Of a DNA stretch of 64,000 bases, positions 37,421 to 49,181 are shown piece by piece. The position numbers and the translations under genes were made by a program. The notes under the pieces were generated by a model. That model saw only the letters and a list, made by a program, of their open reading frames with translations. It was not told the DNA's origin and did not search any database. Origin of the DNA: Hyphomicrobiales bacterium (GTDB taxonomy: Bacteria > Pseudomonadota > Alphaproteobacteria > Rhizobiales > Beijerinckiaceae); assembly GCA_900466745.1 (NCBI GenBank), contig UBNE01000023.1:732-64731 (forward strand). Reading direction: 5' to 3'. Position 1 is the stretch's first letter; each line of letters starts with the position of its first letter.

Positions 37421-38359
37421 ATGACTCTCAGCGTCGCCATCCAGATGGACCCGATCGAGCGCATCCGGATCGCCGGCGATACCGGCTTCGCGCTGATGCT
37501 GGAGGCGCAGGCGCGCGGCCACACCCTCTACACCTACACCCCCGACCGGCTCTCGCTGCGCGACGGCAAGGTCACGGCGCCGATGCGCCCGGTCACGGTG
37601 CGCGACGTCGAGGGCGACCATTTCACCGCCGGAGCCGAGGAGAAGATCGACCTCTCGACGCTCGACGTCGTGCTGCTGCGGCAGGACCCGCCCTTCGACA
37701 TGGCCTATGTCACCACCACCCATATGCTGGAGCGCATCCATCCGAAGACGCTGGTGGTCAACAACCCGGCCGAGGTCCGCAATGCGCCCGAGAAGATCTT
37801 CGTCACCCATTTCCCGGAGCTGATGCCGCCGACGCTGATCACCCGCGATCGGGCCGAGATCGAGGCTTTCCGCGACGAATACGGCGAGATCGTCATGAAG
37901 CCGCTCTACGGCCATGGCGGCGCGACCGTGTTCAAGACCAGCCGGACCGACCCGAATTTCGGCTCGCTCTTCGACCTGTTCAGCAACCTCTTCCGCGAGC
38001 CCTGGGTGGTTCAGGGCTTCATCAAGGAGGTCAGCGAGGGCGACAAGCGCATCATCCTGATCGACGGCAAGGCGGCGGGCGCGGTCAATCGCGTGCCGGC
38101 GGTGGGCGACCTGCGCGCCAACATGGTGCGCGGCGGCGCGGCCCGGCCGACCGACCTGTCGAAGAAGGAGCTGGAGATCTGCGAGGCGATCGGCCCCGAG
38201 CTCAGCCGGCGCGGCCTGCTGCTGGTCGGCATCGACGTGATCCATGGCAAGCTCACCGAGATCAACGTCACCGCGCCGACCGGCGTGCGCGCCATCAAGA
38301 AGCTCGGCGGCCCGGACCTCGCGGCGCAGCTCTTCGACGTGATCGAGGCGAAGCGCTGA
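37421..38359 (+). CDS. gshB: Glutathione synthetase
   Basis: ATP-grasp ligase that joins gamma-glutamylcysteine and glycine. It has 312 residues from ATG 37421 with AGGA upstream. Signatures: [30 protein letters not shown] at the start, [22 protein letters not shown], the ATP-grasp loops [16 protein letters not shown] and [22 protein letters not shown], and [17 protein letters not shown] at the magnesium site. All catalytic segments are intact. It is the last gene of the rsmI-yraN-gshB group; a long palindromic repeat follows. Confidence 0.97.
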   Translation: MTLSVAIQMDPIERIRIAGDTGFALMLEAQARGHTLYTYTPDRLSLRDGKVTAPMRPVTVRDVEGDHFTAGAEEKIDLSTLDVVLLRQDPPFDMAYVTTTHMLERIHPKTLVVNNPAEVRNAPEKIFVTHFPELMPPTLITRDRAEIEAFRDEYGEIVMKPLYGHGGATVFKTSRTDPNFGSLFDLFSNLFREPWVVQGFIKEVSEGDKRIILIDGKAAGAVNRVPAVGDLRANMVRGGAARPTDLSKKELEICEAIGPELSRRGLLLVGIDVIHGKLTEINVTAPTGVRAIKKLGGPDLAAQLFDVIEAKR

Positions 38360-38376
38360 GATTTCCACCTCCGCGT

Positions 38377-38475
38377 GTCATCCCGGACAAGCCGCTTCAG
38401 CGGCGCCGATCCGGGATCCATGCCTGAACCGTTCCGGCATGGATCCCGGGTCTCCCTTCGGTCGCCCGGGATGAC
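38377..38475. repeat. Long palindromic repeat, copy 3
   Basis: Outer GTCATCCCGG / CCCGGGATGAC ends, inner CGGGATCCATGCC and GGCATGGATCCCGGG, centre TGAACCGTTCC. It lies in the convergent gap between gshB and the ThiF/MoeB gene. Confidence 0.85.
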
Positions 38476-38496
38476 ACCGTTTGAACTATCTCGAAA

Positions 38497-39276
38497 TCAG
38501 GCCGCGGCGCCGGTGCCGTTCAGCGGGTTCGCCTCGTCCCAGCCATAGCGCAGCGTCTCGAAGCGCATCGTCAGCGCATCGACCAGCAGCAGCTTGCCGA
38601 CCAGCGGCTCGCCGAAGCCGGTGACGGCGCGCACCACCTCCAGCGCCATCAGCGAGCCGACGACGCCGGGCAGCGCGCCCAGCACGCCGGCCTCCGCGCA
38701 GGTCGGGATCGCGCCGGGCGGCGGCGCTTCCGGGAACAGGCAGCGCCAGGTCGGGTTCGGCCGCCCGTCCGGCCCGGTCTCATGGGCGCGGATCGTGGTC
38801 AGCGAGCCGTCGAAACGCCCGAGCGCGCCCATCACCGCCGGCCGATGCTCGTGGAAGCAGGCGTCGGAGACGGCGTAGCGCGTGGCGAAATTGTCGGAGC
38901 CCTCGGCGACCACGTCGTAGAAGGCGATCAGCGCCCGGGCGTTGTGCGGGTCGATCCGCGTGACGTGCTCCTCCACCACGACGTTGGGGTTGAGCCGGCG
39001 GATGAAGTCCGCCGCCGCCACGGCCTTGCGCCTGCCGATATCCGCGGTGGCGAAGATGGTCTGCCGCTGCAGATTCGAGAGCGAGACGATGTCGTCGTCG
39101 ACGATGCCGATCTTGCCGACGCCCGCCGCCGCCAGATACTGGATCAGCGGCGCGCCGAGCCCGCCCGCACCGACAATCAGCACCCGGGCGTTCTTCAGCT
39201 TCTGCTGCCCCGGCCCGCCGATCTCCGGCAGGACGATATGGCGCGCATAGCGCTCGATCTCGTCGTCGTTCAGCAT
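38497..39276 (-). CDS. moeB: ThiF/MoeB/HesA-family adenylyltransferase
   Basis: Activates the C-terminal glycine of a ubiquitin-like sulfur carrier (MoaD or ThiS) by adenylation. It has 259 residues from ATG 39276 (MLNDDEIERYARHIVLPEIGGPGQQKL). The nucleotide loop is VLIVGAGGLGAPLIQYLAAAGVG, followed by SNLQRQTIF and the aspartate loop AEGSDNFATRYAV. The catalytic cysteine segment CAEAGVLGALPG is present. The usual zinc pairs are not: the first is WRC, not CxxC, and no CxxC lies near the end. Assignment to MoeB rather than ThiF rests on similarity of the start; either is possible. No moaD or thiS is adjacent. Confidence 0.85.
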   Translation of the reverse strand: MLNDDEIERYARHIVLPEIGGPGQQKLKNARVLIVGAGGLGAPLIQYLAAAGVGKIGIVDDDIVSLSNLQRQTIFATADIGRRKAVAAADFIRRLNPNVVVEEHVTRIDPHNARALIAFYDVVAEGSDNFATRYAVSDACFHEHRPAVMGALGRFDGSLTTIRAHETGPDGRPNPTWRCLFPEAPPPGAIPTCAEAGVLGALPGVVGSLMALEVVRAVTGFGEPLVGKLLLVDALTMRFETLRYGWDEANPLNGTGAAA

Positions 39277-39428
39277 GGTGCCCCAGGATAAGGCCGCAGG
39301 CCCCGCCTCGGCAATCGCGTCGCGGCGGCGACCCGGTTTTTCGCCGGCTTGGCCGGGCCGCCGCATCATGCCATCGTGGCGCGCTCGAGGGCCGGTCAAC
39401 GGCCCCGGCTTCAACAGGGGACGATGCG

Positions 39429-40430
39429 ATGCGTCTGGGTTCTCTCGCGGCGGCGCTGGCGGGCGTCGCGCTGTCCGCCATGGCGGCTTTCGCGCAGCAG
39501 CCGATCAAGCCGGCGGTCGTCTACGACAAGGGCGGCAAGTTCGACAAATCCTTCAACGAGGGCGTCTTCGCCGGCGCCGAGCGGTTCAGGACGGAGACCG
39601 GCGTCGCCTTCCGCGATTTCGAGCCGAACAACGACGCCCAGATCGAGCAGGCGCTGCGCCGCTTCGCCCGCGACGGCAACTCGCCGATCATCGCCGTCGG
39701 CTTCAGCCAGGCGACGGCGCTGCAGAAGGTGGCCGCCGAGTTCCCGGACCTGAAATTCACCATCATCGACATGGTCGTCGACCTGCCGAACGTGCAGTCG
39801 ATCGTGTTCAAGGAGCATGAGGGCTCGTATCTCGTCGGCCTGCTCGGGGCGATGGCCTCGAAGACCGGCAAGCTCGGCTTCGTCGGCGGCATGGACATCC
39901 CGCTCATCCGCAAATTCGCCTGCGGCTACGTCCAGGGCATCAAGGCGGCGAGGCCCGATGCCGAGATCTTCCAGAACATGACCGGCTCGACCCCGGCCGC
40001 CTGGGCCGATCCGGTCAAGGGCGGCGAGCTCGCCAAGTCGCAGATCGACCGCGGCGCCGACGTGATCTACCACGCCGCCGGGGGCACCGGCATCGGCGTG
40101 CTCAGGGCCGCGGCCGATGCCGGCAGGCTCGGCATCGGCGTCGATTCCAACCAGAACGCGCTGCATCCCGGCAAGATCCTGACCTCGATGCTGAAGCGCG
40201 TCGACATCGCCGCCTACAACTCCTTCAAGGCGGCGCAGGACGGGAGCTGGAAGCCGGGCCTCTCGGTGCTCGGCCTCAAGGAAGGCGGCGTCGACTGGGC
40301 GCTGGACGACGACAACAAGGCGCTGATCACGCCGGAGATGAAGGCCGCCGCCGACAAGGCCAAGGCCGACATCATCGCGGGCAGGATCCAGGTTCACGAC
40401 TACATGTCCGACCAGAAATGCACGATGTGA
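39429..40430 (+). CDS. BMP-family nucleoside ABC transporter binding protein
   Basis: Periplasmic binding protein of the basic-membrane-protein/PnrA family, 333 residues. A signal peptide ends after AAFAQ; the mature part starts KPAVVYDKGGKFDKSFNEGVFAGAERF, the classic BMP opening, with EGSYLVGLLGAMASKTGKLGFVGGMDIPLI and DVIYHAAGGTGIGVL. There is no lipobox, unlike many Gram-positive members. Family members bind purine and pyrimidine nucleosides, and the downstream cdd, punA, deoC and deoA genes strongly support that here. It heads the operon, with a divergent ThiF/MoeB gene 152 bases away. Confidence 0.93.
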   Translation: MRLGSLAAALAGVALSAMAAFAQQPIKPAVVYDKGGKFDKSFNEGVFAGAERFRTETGVAFRDFEPNNDAQIEQALRRFARDGNSPIIAVGFSQATALQKVAAEFPDLKFTIIDMVVDLPNVQSIVFKEHEGSYLVGLLGAMASKTGKLGFVGGMDIPLIRKFACGYVQGIKAARPDAEIFQNMTGSTPAAWADPVKGGELAKSQIDRGADVIYHAAGGTGIGVLRAAADAGRLGIGVDSNQNALHPGKILTSMLKRVDIAAYNSFKAAQDGSWKPGLSVLGLKEGGVDWALDDDNKALITPEMKAAADKAKADIIAGRIQVHDYMSDQKCTM

Positions 40431-40446
40431 GGCGCAGGCCGCGCTC

Positions 40447-41981
<1,535 letters not shown>

Positions 41982-41985
<4 letters not shown>

Positions 41986-43100
41986 GCGCCGCGCCCGTCG
42001 CGCTGCCGCGCTGGGCCGACAACGCGCTGGTTCCGCTCGTCTCGGCCGCGGCGGCCCTGCTCGTCGCCGGCCTCGTCGTCGTCGGCATCGGCGAGAACCC
42101 CCTGGAGGCGACGGCGCTGCTGCTGCGCGGCGCGCTCGGCAGCGCCGAGGGCATCGGATTCACCCTCTACTACGCCACGAACTTCATCTTCACCGGGCTC
42201 GCCGTCGCGGTCGCCTTCCATGCCGGGCTGTTCAATATCGGCGGGGAAGGGCAGGCGACCATTGCCGGCATTGGCGCGGCGCTCGCCTGCGCGGCGCTCT
42301 CGGCCATGCCGGGCTTCCTGTCGGCCGCGGGCTTCCTCGCCGCGCCCGTCGCCATCCTCGCGGCCGCGGCCGGCGGCGCGGCCTATGCCTTCATCCCCGG
42401 CTGGCTCCAGGCGAAGCGCGGCAGCCATGTCGTCATCACCACCATCATGCTGAACTTCGTCGCGGCGGCGCTCGCCGTCTATCTGCTGCGCGAGATCATC
42501 GGCCGGACCGGCTCGATGCAGCCCGAGACGCCGGATTTCCCCGCGCAGGTGCTTCTGACCCCGATGCACCGGCTCCTCGCCCCGCTCGGCGTCAGGTTGC
42601 CGGCGACGCCGCTCAACACCGCCTTCCTGCTGGCGCTGCTGGCGCTCGTCGCGGTCTGGCTGCTGATCTGGCGCACGCGGCTGGGCTATGCCATCCGCAC
42701 CGTCGGCGCCAATCCGCGCGCCGCCGCCTATGCCGGCATCTCGCCGGCGGCGGTGACCATGATCGCCATGGCGATCTCGGGCGCGCTCGCCGGCGGGCTC
42801 GCTGTCAACGAGGCGCTCGGCGTGCAGCACCGGCTGGTGCTCGATTTCACCGCCGGCTACGGCTTCGTCGGCATCGCGGTGGCGCTGATGGGGCGCGGCC
42901 ATCCGGTCGGCGTCGGCTTGGCAGCGCTGCTCTTCGGGGTGCTCTATCAGGGCGGCGCCGAGCTCTCCTTCGACAAGCCGACCATCACCCGCGACATGGT
43001 GGTGGTGATCGGCGGCGTGCTGATCCTCTTCGCCGGGGCGCTCGACGGATTGTTCCGCAAGCTGGTGGCGGGTGTGCTGGGTCGCGGAGGAATGGGGTGA
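41982..43100 (+). CDS. Nucleoside ABC transporter permease 1 (YufP/NupP-like)
   Basis: Inner-membrane permease of 372 residues with about ten helices, from ATG 41982 that overlaps the ATPase stop by four bases. Family signatures: YYATNFIFTGLAVAVAFHAGLFNIGGEGQATIAGIGAA, SHVVITTIMLNFVAAALAVYLL, and GYAIRTVGANPRAAAYAGISPAAVTMIAMAISGALAGGLA. It forms a heterodimer with the second permease at 43309, which is separated from it by a long repeat of 150 bases. Confidence 0.93.
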
Positions 43101-43122
43101 GGACGAAGCTCGGACACACCCT

Positions 43123-43272
43123 GTCATTCCGGGGCTTCGCGCAGCGAAGAGCCCGGAACCCCTATCCGCCGGGGCTTGCCGGAAGAGGCGCTGCGGGGGC
43201 CACCCTGCTTCGACGATCAGTTCCCGTGTTCATGGGTTCCGGGCTCAGGCCTTCGGCCTGCCCCGGAATGAC
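43123..43272. repeat. Variant long palindromic repeat between the two permease genes
   Basis: Outer arms GTCATTCCGGGG and CCCCGGAATGAC; inner CGAAGAGCCCGGAACCC and GGGTTCCGGGCTC. This is a sister type (TTCCGG core) to the ATCCCGGG family, 150 bases long with about 60 bases of unpaired centre. It breaks an otherwise tightly coupled operon. Confidence 0.8.
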
Positions 43273-43308
43273 GGCTGGGGTGTCCCGCACCGGACCTGGA
43301 GCCGGCTG

Positions 43309-44283
43309 ATGAACCTCCTCCAGACGATCGCCGTCGTGCTCGATTCCACGGTCCGGCTGTCGATCCCGCTGATCTGCGCCGCGATGGCGGGGCTCTGGTC
43401 GGAGAAGGCCGGCGTCGTCGATATCGGCCTCGAGGGCAAGATGCTGATCGCCGCCTTCGCCGCCGCGGTCGCCGCCCATGTCTCCGGCTCGGCCTGGGCG
43501 GGGCTGGGCGCCGGCATCCTCGCCTCGGTCGCGCTGGCGCTGCTGCACGGTTTCGCCGCCATCACCTGGCGCGGCAACCAGATCGTCTCGGGCGTCGCGG
43601 TCAACATGCTGGCGGCGGGGCTCGCCGTCGTGCTCGGCAATGCCTGGTACGGGCAGGGCGGGCGCACGCCGCCGCTCGACGGCGCCGCCCGCTTCGGCGA
43701 GCTGGCGCTGCCCTTCGCGCAGGGGGCCCGCACGCATGTCCCGGGGCTGGGCCTCATCTATGACGAGGTGATCTCCGGCCACGCCGCGCCGGCCTATCTC
43801 GCCTTCGCCTGCGTGCTGGCGACGGCGTTCCTGTTGAAGCGCACCCGCTTCGGCCTGCGCATCCGGGCCGTGGGCGAGAACCCTGCCGCGGTCGACGCGG
43901 CCGGTATTTCGGTGGCGGGGCTGCGCTATGCGGCGGTCGCGATCTGCGGCCTGCTCTGCGGCCTCGGCGGCACCTATCTCGCCGTGGCGCAATCGGCCGG
44001 CTTCCTGCCGCAGATGACGGCGGGGCGCGGCTTCATCGCGCTCGCCGCCGTGATCTTCGCCAATTGGCGGCCCTGGCGGGCGCTGGGCGCCTGCCTGCTC
44101 TTCGGCCTGCTCGATGCCGTCGCCATCCGGCTCCAGGGCGTCAGCCTGCCGGGAATCGGCCTCGTGCCGGTGGAAGCGATCCAGGCCCTGCCCTATCTGA
44201 TGACGATCGTGCTGCTCGCCGGCTTCATCGGCAAGGCGACGCCGCCGAAGGCCTCCGGAACCCCCTATGTCAAGGAACGCTGA
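43309..44283 (+). CDS. Nucleoside ABC transporter permease 2 (YufQ/NupQ-like)
   Basis: Second permease, 324 residues from ATG 43309 (MNLLQTIAVVLDSTVRLSIPLICAAMAGLWSEKAGVVDIGLEGKMLIAAF), with the typical family opening. GLRIRAVGENPAAVDAAGISVAGLRYAAVAICGLLCGLGGTYLA is the shared core motif with permease 1. About nine helices can be counted. The open frame upstream runs through the repeat and is not coding. The cdd gene starts at or just after its stop. Confidence 0.93.
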   Translation: MNLLQTIAVVLDSTVRLSIPLICAAMAGLWSEKAGVVDIGLEGKMLIAAFAAAVAAHVSGSAWAGLGAGILASVALALLHGFAAITWRGNQIVSGVAVNMLAAGLAVVLGNAWYGQGGRTPPLDGAARFGELALPFAQGARTHVPGLGLIYDEVISGHAAPAYLAFACVLATAFLLKRTRFGLRIRAVGENPAAVDAAGISVAGLRYAAVAICGLLCGLGGTYLAVAQSAGFLPQMTAGRGFIALAAVIFANWRPWRALGACLLFGLLDAVAIRLQGVSLPGIGLVPVEAIQALPYLMTIVLLAGFIGKATPPKASGTPYVKER

Positions 44284-44284
44284 C

Positions 44285-44707
44285 GTGAAGAACGCCGACC
44301 CGGCCGAACCCGATTTCGACGCGCTCTTTGCCGCCGCCGCCCGCATCCAGCGCCAGGCCTATGCGCCCTATTCGCGCTTCAAGGTCGGCGCTGCGCTGCT
44401 GGCCGATGACGGCGCGATCTATGTCGGCTGCAATGTCGAGAACGCCGCCTATCCGGTCGGCTCCTGCGCCGAGGCCGGCGCCGTCTCCGCGATGGTCGCG
44501 GGCGGAGCCAGGGTGATTCGCGCGATTCTCGTCTTCGGCGAGGGCGCGGAACGCGTCACGCCCTGCGGCGCCTGCCGCCAGCGCATCCGCGAATTCGCCG
44601 CGCCCGAGACGCCGGTCGCGATCGCCGGCCCGGAAGGCATCCGCGCCCGTTTCACGCTGGAAGAGCTGTTGCCAGCGTCCTTCGGACCGGCCAACCTGCC
44701 GCGGTGA
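44285..44707 (+). CDS. cdd: Cytidine deaminase
   Basis: Converts cytidine and deoxycytidine to uridine and deoxyuridine. It has 140 residues from the GTG at 44285, preferred because AAGGAA lies upstream; an ATG at 44267 would add six residues inside the permease gene. Zinc site: CNVENAAYPVGSCAEAGAVSAM with the catalytic glutamate in CAEAG, and TPCGACRQRIREF with the other two cysteines. The size is that of the small tetrameric Cdd. It feeds imported pyrimidine nucleosides to the phosphorylase encoded downstream. Confidence 0.95.
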   Translation: MKNADPAEPDFDALFAAAARIQRQAYAPYSRFKVGAALLADDGAIYVGCNVENAAYPVGSCAEAGAVSAMVAGGARVIRAILVFGEGAERVTPCGACRQRIREFAAPETPVAIAGPEGIRARFTLEELLPASFGPANLPR

Positions 44708-44744
44708 TTTGCGGCGGCCGCGAGGATGGCCGGAAGGAGTGGGC

Positions 44745-45557
44745 ATGGCGGCCGATCCGGCCTTCGACGCGGCGGCGTCAGCGCTGATCGACCAGGGCGT
44801 CGACGGTCCGATCGAATGCGCGCTGGTGCTCGGCACCGGGCTCGGCGCGGTGGTCGACGACATGCAGGATCCGGTGCGGATCGCCTACGCCGACATTCCC
44901 GGCTTTCCGCAGGGCGAGGTCTCCGGCCATGCCCGGCAGCTCTGCTACGGCACGCTCTTCGGCCGCAAGGTGCTGATCTATCAGGGCCGCGCCCATTACT
45001 ACGAAGGCGGCGATCCGGCGGTGATGCGCGTCCCGCTCGGCCTGCTCACCGCCTTCGGCTCGCCGCCGCTGATCCTGACCAATGCGGCGGGCTCCCTCCG
45101 GCCGGAAATGGGGCCGGGCAGCCTCGCGCTGATCTGCGACCACATCAACCTCAACGGCCCCAACCCGCTGGTCGGCGACCGCGGCGACGGCCGCTTCGTG
45201 CCGATGGTCGACGCCTATGATCCGCTGCTGCGCGGGCGCCTGAAGCGGGCGGCCGCGAATGCCGGGGTGCCGCTCGGCGAGGGCGTCTATATGTGGTTCT
45301 CCGGCCCGAGCTTCGAGACGCCGGCCGAGATCCGCATGGCGAAGACGCTCGGCGCCGATCTCGTCGGCATGTCGACCGTGCCGGAGGTCATCCTGGCGCG
45401 TCGCCGCGACATCCGCGTCGCCGCCCTCTCCATCGTCACCAATATGGGCGCCGGCCTCCATGGCGGCGCCCCGCATCACAGCGAGACGCGCGACGTCGCC
45501 GCCATGGCCGCGCGTTCGCTGCGGCGCCTGCTGCGCGCCTTCCTTTCGGAGCTCTGA
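44745..45557 (+). CDS. punA: Purine-nucleoside phosphorylase (trimeric type)
   Basis: Splits purine nucleosides with phosphate into base and (deoxy)ribose 1-phosphate. It has 270 residues from ATG 44745 behind GGAAGGAG. Motifs: ALVLGTGLGAVVDDM with the phosphate loop, VLIYQGRAHYYEGG, LTNAAGSLRPEMGPGSLALICDHINLNGPNPLVG, and MSTVPEVILAR. This is the low-molecular-mass PNP group (E-V-I-L, N in VTNMGAGL). It is the second enzyme of the locus. Its product joins that of DeoA at DeoC after isomerisation; no phosphopentomutase gene lies in the window. Confidence 0.94.
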   Translation: MAADPAFDAAASALIDQGVDGPIECALVLGTGLGAVVDDMQDPVRIAYADIPGFPQGEVSGHARQLCYGTLFGRKVLIYQGRAHYYEGGDPAVMRVPLGLLTAFGSPPLILTNAAGSLRPEMGPGSLALICDHINLNGPNPLVGDRGDGRFVPMVDAYDPLLRGRLKRAAANAGVPLGEGVYMWFSGPSFETPAEIRMAKTLGADLVGMSTVPEVILARRRDIRVAALSIVTNMGAGLHGGAPHHSETRDVAAMAARSLRRLLRAFLSEL

Positions 45558-45558
45558 G

Positions 45559-46340
45559 ATGGCGATGTCGGACGAAGCCCGTGCCAATGGCATCCTGGCC
45601 CGGCGGGCGCTGGCGCTGCTCGACCTGACCGACCTCGCCGAGGACGCCACGGCGGAGGGCGCCCGCGCGCTCTGCCGCCGCGCCGTTTGCGGCCCCGTGC
45701 CGGTGGCGGCGGTCTGCCTCTGGCCGCGCTTCGTCGCGGTGGCACGGGAGGCTTTGGGCGACGGCCCGGTCAGGATCGCGACGGTCGTCAATTTCCCGGA
45801 TGGCGACAGCCCGGTCGCCGCGGTCATCGGCGAGACCGGGGCGGCGCTGGCGGCCGGCGCCGACGAGATCGACCTCGTCCTGCCCTGGCGGGCGGTGCTC
45901 GCCGGCGACACGGCGGCGGGGAGCGCGATGGTGCGGGACGTCAAGGCGCGTTGCGGCGACAGGTTGCTCAAGGTCATTCTCGAGACCGGCGAATATCCCG
46001 ATCCCGACAGCGTGACGGTCGCCGCCGGTCTCGCCATCGCCGCGGGCGCCGATTTCATCAAGACCTCGACCGGCAAGACCGCTCATTCGGCCAGCCTGCC
46101 GGCGGCGCGGGCGATGCTCGGCGTCATCGCCGGGGCCGGCCGGCCGGTCGGGCTGAAGCCCTCGGGCGGCATCCGCACGCTGGCCGATGCGAAGGCCTAT
46201 CTCGACCTCGCCGACGCGATCATGGGGCCGGACTGGGCGACGCCGCGAAGCTTCCGCTTCGGCGCGAGCGGACTCTACGGCGCCCTGATCGGCGCGATGG
46301 ACGGCGGGCCGGCCGGCCAGGCGACGACGGGATCCTATTG

Positions 46341-46341
<1 letters not shown>
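45559..46341 (+). CDS. deoC: Deoxyribose-phosphate aldolase
   Basis: Class I aldolase that splits 2-deoxyribose 5-phosphate into acetaldehyde and glyceraldehyde 3-phosphate. It has 260 residues. The Schiff-base lysine is in [14 protein letters not shown] (K of the FIKTSTG motif), with the second lysine at [10 protein letters not shown] and the aspartate in [10 protein letters not shown]. It starts one base after the PNP stop and shares a TGATG junction with deoA. The C-terminal [14 protein letters not shown] is typical. Confidence 0.94.
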
Positions 46342-47662
<1,321 letters not shown>

Positions 47663-47666
<4 letters not shown>

Positions 47667-48607
47667 GTTTGCTTCTGGCCATGACGGGCTGGCATGCCGA
47701 GGATTGGCGGGCGCGCTTCCAGGCACTGCTGCCGGAGATGCCGGTCGTGGTGCTGGGCGAGCCCTTCGACCGCCGTGCCGTGCATTATGTCGCGAGCTGG
47801 AAGCATCCGGCCGGGAGCCTCACCGGCCTGCCCAATCTGGCGGCGATCTTCTCGCTCGGCGCCGGGGTCGATTTCCTCTTCGCCGACGACAAGCTGCCGG
47901 AGGTGCCGATCGCGCGCGTCGTCGACCCGGACCTGACGGCGCGGATGAGCGAATATGTCGTGCTCCACTGCCTGATGTATCTGCGCCAGCAGCACCGCTA
48001 CATGCGCCAGCAGCAGGCGAGGCTGTGGCAGGACGACCGCAGCCAGCCGGCGGCGCGCGCCGTGCGCGTCGGCATCATGGGGCTGGGCGAGCTCGGCCTC
48101 GACGCCGCCGCCAAGCTTAGGGTGATCGGCTTCGACGTCGCCGGCTGGAGCCGCTCGCCGAAGACCGTCGAGGGGCTGCAGACCTTCGCCGGCGAGGCGG
48201 GGCTGAAGGCGTTCCTGGCGCGCACCGACATCCTGGTCAGCCTGGTCCCGCTGACGCCGGAGACGCGCGGCATCCTCGATGCCGAATTGCTGGCCGGGCT
48301 CGCGCAGGACGGCCGGCTCGGCGGGCCCTTCCTGATCAATCCCGGCCGCGGCGGGCTTCAGGTCGCGGACGACATCGTCGCCGCGCTCGATGCGGGCACG
48401 CTCAAGGGCGCGACGCTCGACGTCTTCGAGACCGAGCCGCTGCCGGCGGAATCGCCGCTCTGGAGCCATCCGGGCATCACCATCACCCCGCACAACGCGG
48501 CGATGTCCGAGCCGGAGGCGATCGCCGCCGTGGTCGCGGCCCAGATCAGGCGGCTGGAGGCCGGCGAGCCGCTGCTGCACGCCGTCGACCCGGCGCGCGG
48601 ATACTGA
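47663..48607 (+). CDS. ghrA: Glyoxylate/hydroxypyruvate reductase A
   Basis: NAD(P)H-dependent D-2-hydroxyacid dehydrogenase, 314 residues. The Rossmann motif is [32 protein letters not shown] (about residues 135-166). The catalytic Arg is in [10 protein letters not shown], the Glu in [11 protein letters not shown] and the His in [14 protein letters not shown] in place of an acidic residue favours NADPH, as in GhrA. It overlaps deoA by four bases and so belongs to the nucleoside operon, where its role is not obvious; it might use glycolytic or acetaldehyde-derived carbon indirectly. Confidence 0.92.
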
Positions 48608-48652
48608 GCGATCGGCCTGCCTTCGCCTGCTGAGGGCGTTCCTCGTCTGTTC

Positions 48653-48681
48653 TTGCGTTCATGCCGGCCTAACTCTATAAT
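48653..48681 (+). promoter_or_regulatory. Strong consensus promoter of the SPW gene
   Basis: TTGCGT (48653-48658) and a perfect TATAAT (48676-48681) are separated by exactly 17 bases. This is the best housekeeping promoter match I saw in the window. Transcription should start near 48688. Confidence 0.75.
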
Positions 48682-48693
48682 CGCGACGACCAA

Positions 48694-48713
48694 GCGCCTC
48701 GTGCGCGAGGCGC
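48694..48713 (+). other. Stable hairpin in the SPW mRNA leader
   Basis: Arms GCGCCTCG and CGAGGCGC (8 bases) around TGCG, a few bases downstream of the predicted transcription start. It could protect the mRNA 5' end or be part of a structured leader. Confidence 0.6.
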
Positions 48714-48747
48714 GGTGGTTGGATGATCGTCACCGATGGAGGTGATC

Positions 48748-49110
48748 ATGTTGACCGCGCATGCGAATGCCAGACGCTCCCAGGACTGGGTGAACCTGAT
48801 CCTTGCCGCGCTGCTGTTCTTCTCGCCCTGGTACATGGGCTATGCCGCCGACATCATGCCGACGCGCAATGCCTGGGTCGTCGGCGTGGTTCTCGCCCTG
48901 ATCGCGATCGCCGCGCTTTCGGCCTTCGCCGAATGGGAGGAATGGCTGAACCTCGCGCTCGGGCTCTGGCTGGTGGCCTCGCCCTGGGTGCTCGGCTTCA
49001 CCGGCAATCCCTCCGCTTTCTGGGCCCATCTCGTCCTCGGCCTGCTGACCGCGGCGACCTCGGCCTGGGCGGTTTGGGATTATCGCCACGAGCCGCACGC
49101 GACCGCCTGA
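48748..49110 (+). CDS. SPW repeat membrane protein
   Basis: Small inner-membrane protein of 120 residues with four helices in two repeats, each with the SPW motif: LLFFSPWYMGY (about residue 25) and LVASPWVLGF (about residue 83), both following a W-x-N-L start (DWVNLILA and EWLNLALG). The family has no firm function. ATG 48748 is chosen over 48736 because GGAGGTGATC, a ten-base match to the 16S rRNA 3' end, lies directly upstream. Together with a consensus promoter this suggests high expression. Confidence 0.9.
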   Translation: MLTAHANARRSQDWVNLILAALLFFSPWYMGYAADIMPTRNAWVVGVVLALIAIAALSAFAEWEEWLNLALGLWLVASPWVLGFTGNPSAFWAHLVLGLLTAATSAWAVWDYRHEPHATA

Positions 49111-49181
49111 GGCATCGCGGCGTCTCCCCGGTCCGGCGCGGCCTGGCTCCAAGGCGCGCGCCGGGCGCGGCTTGCCCGCCC

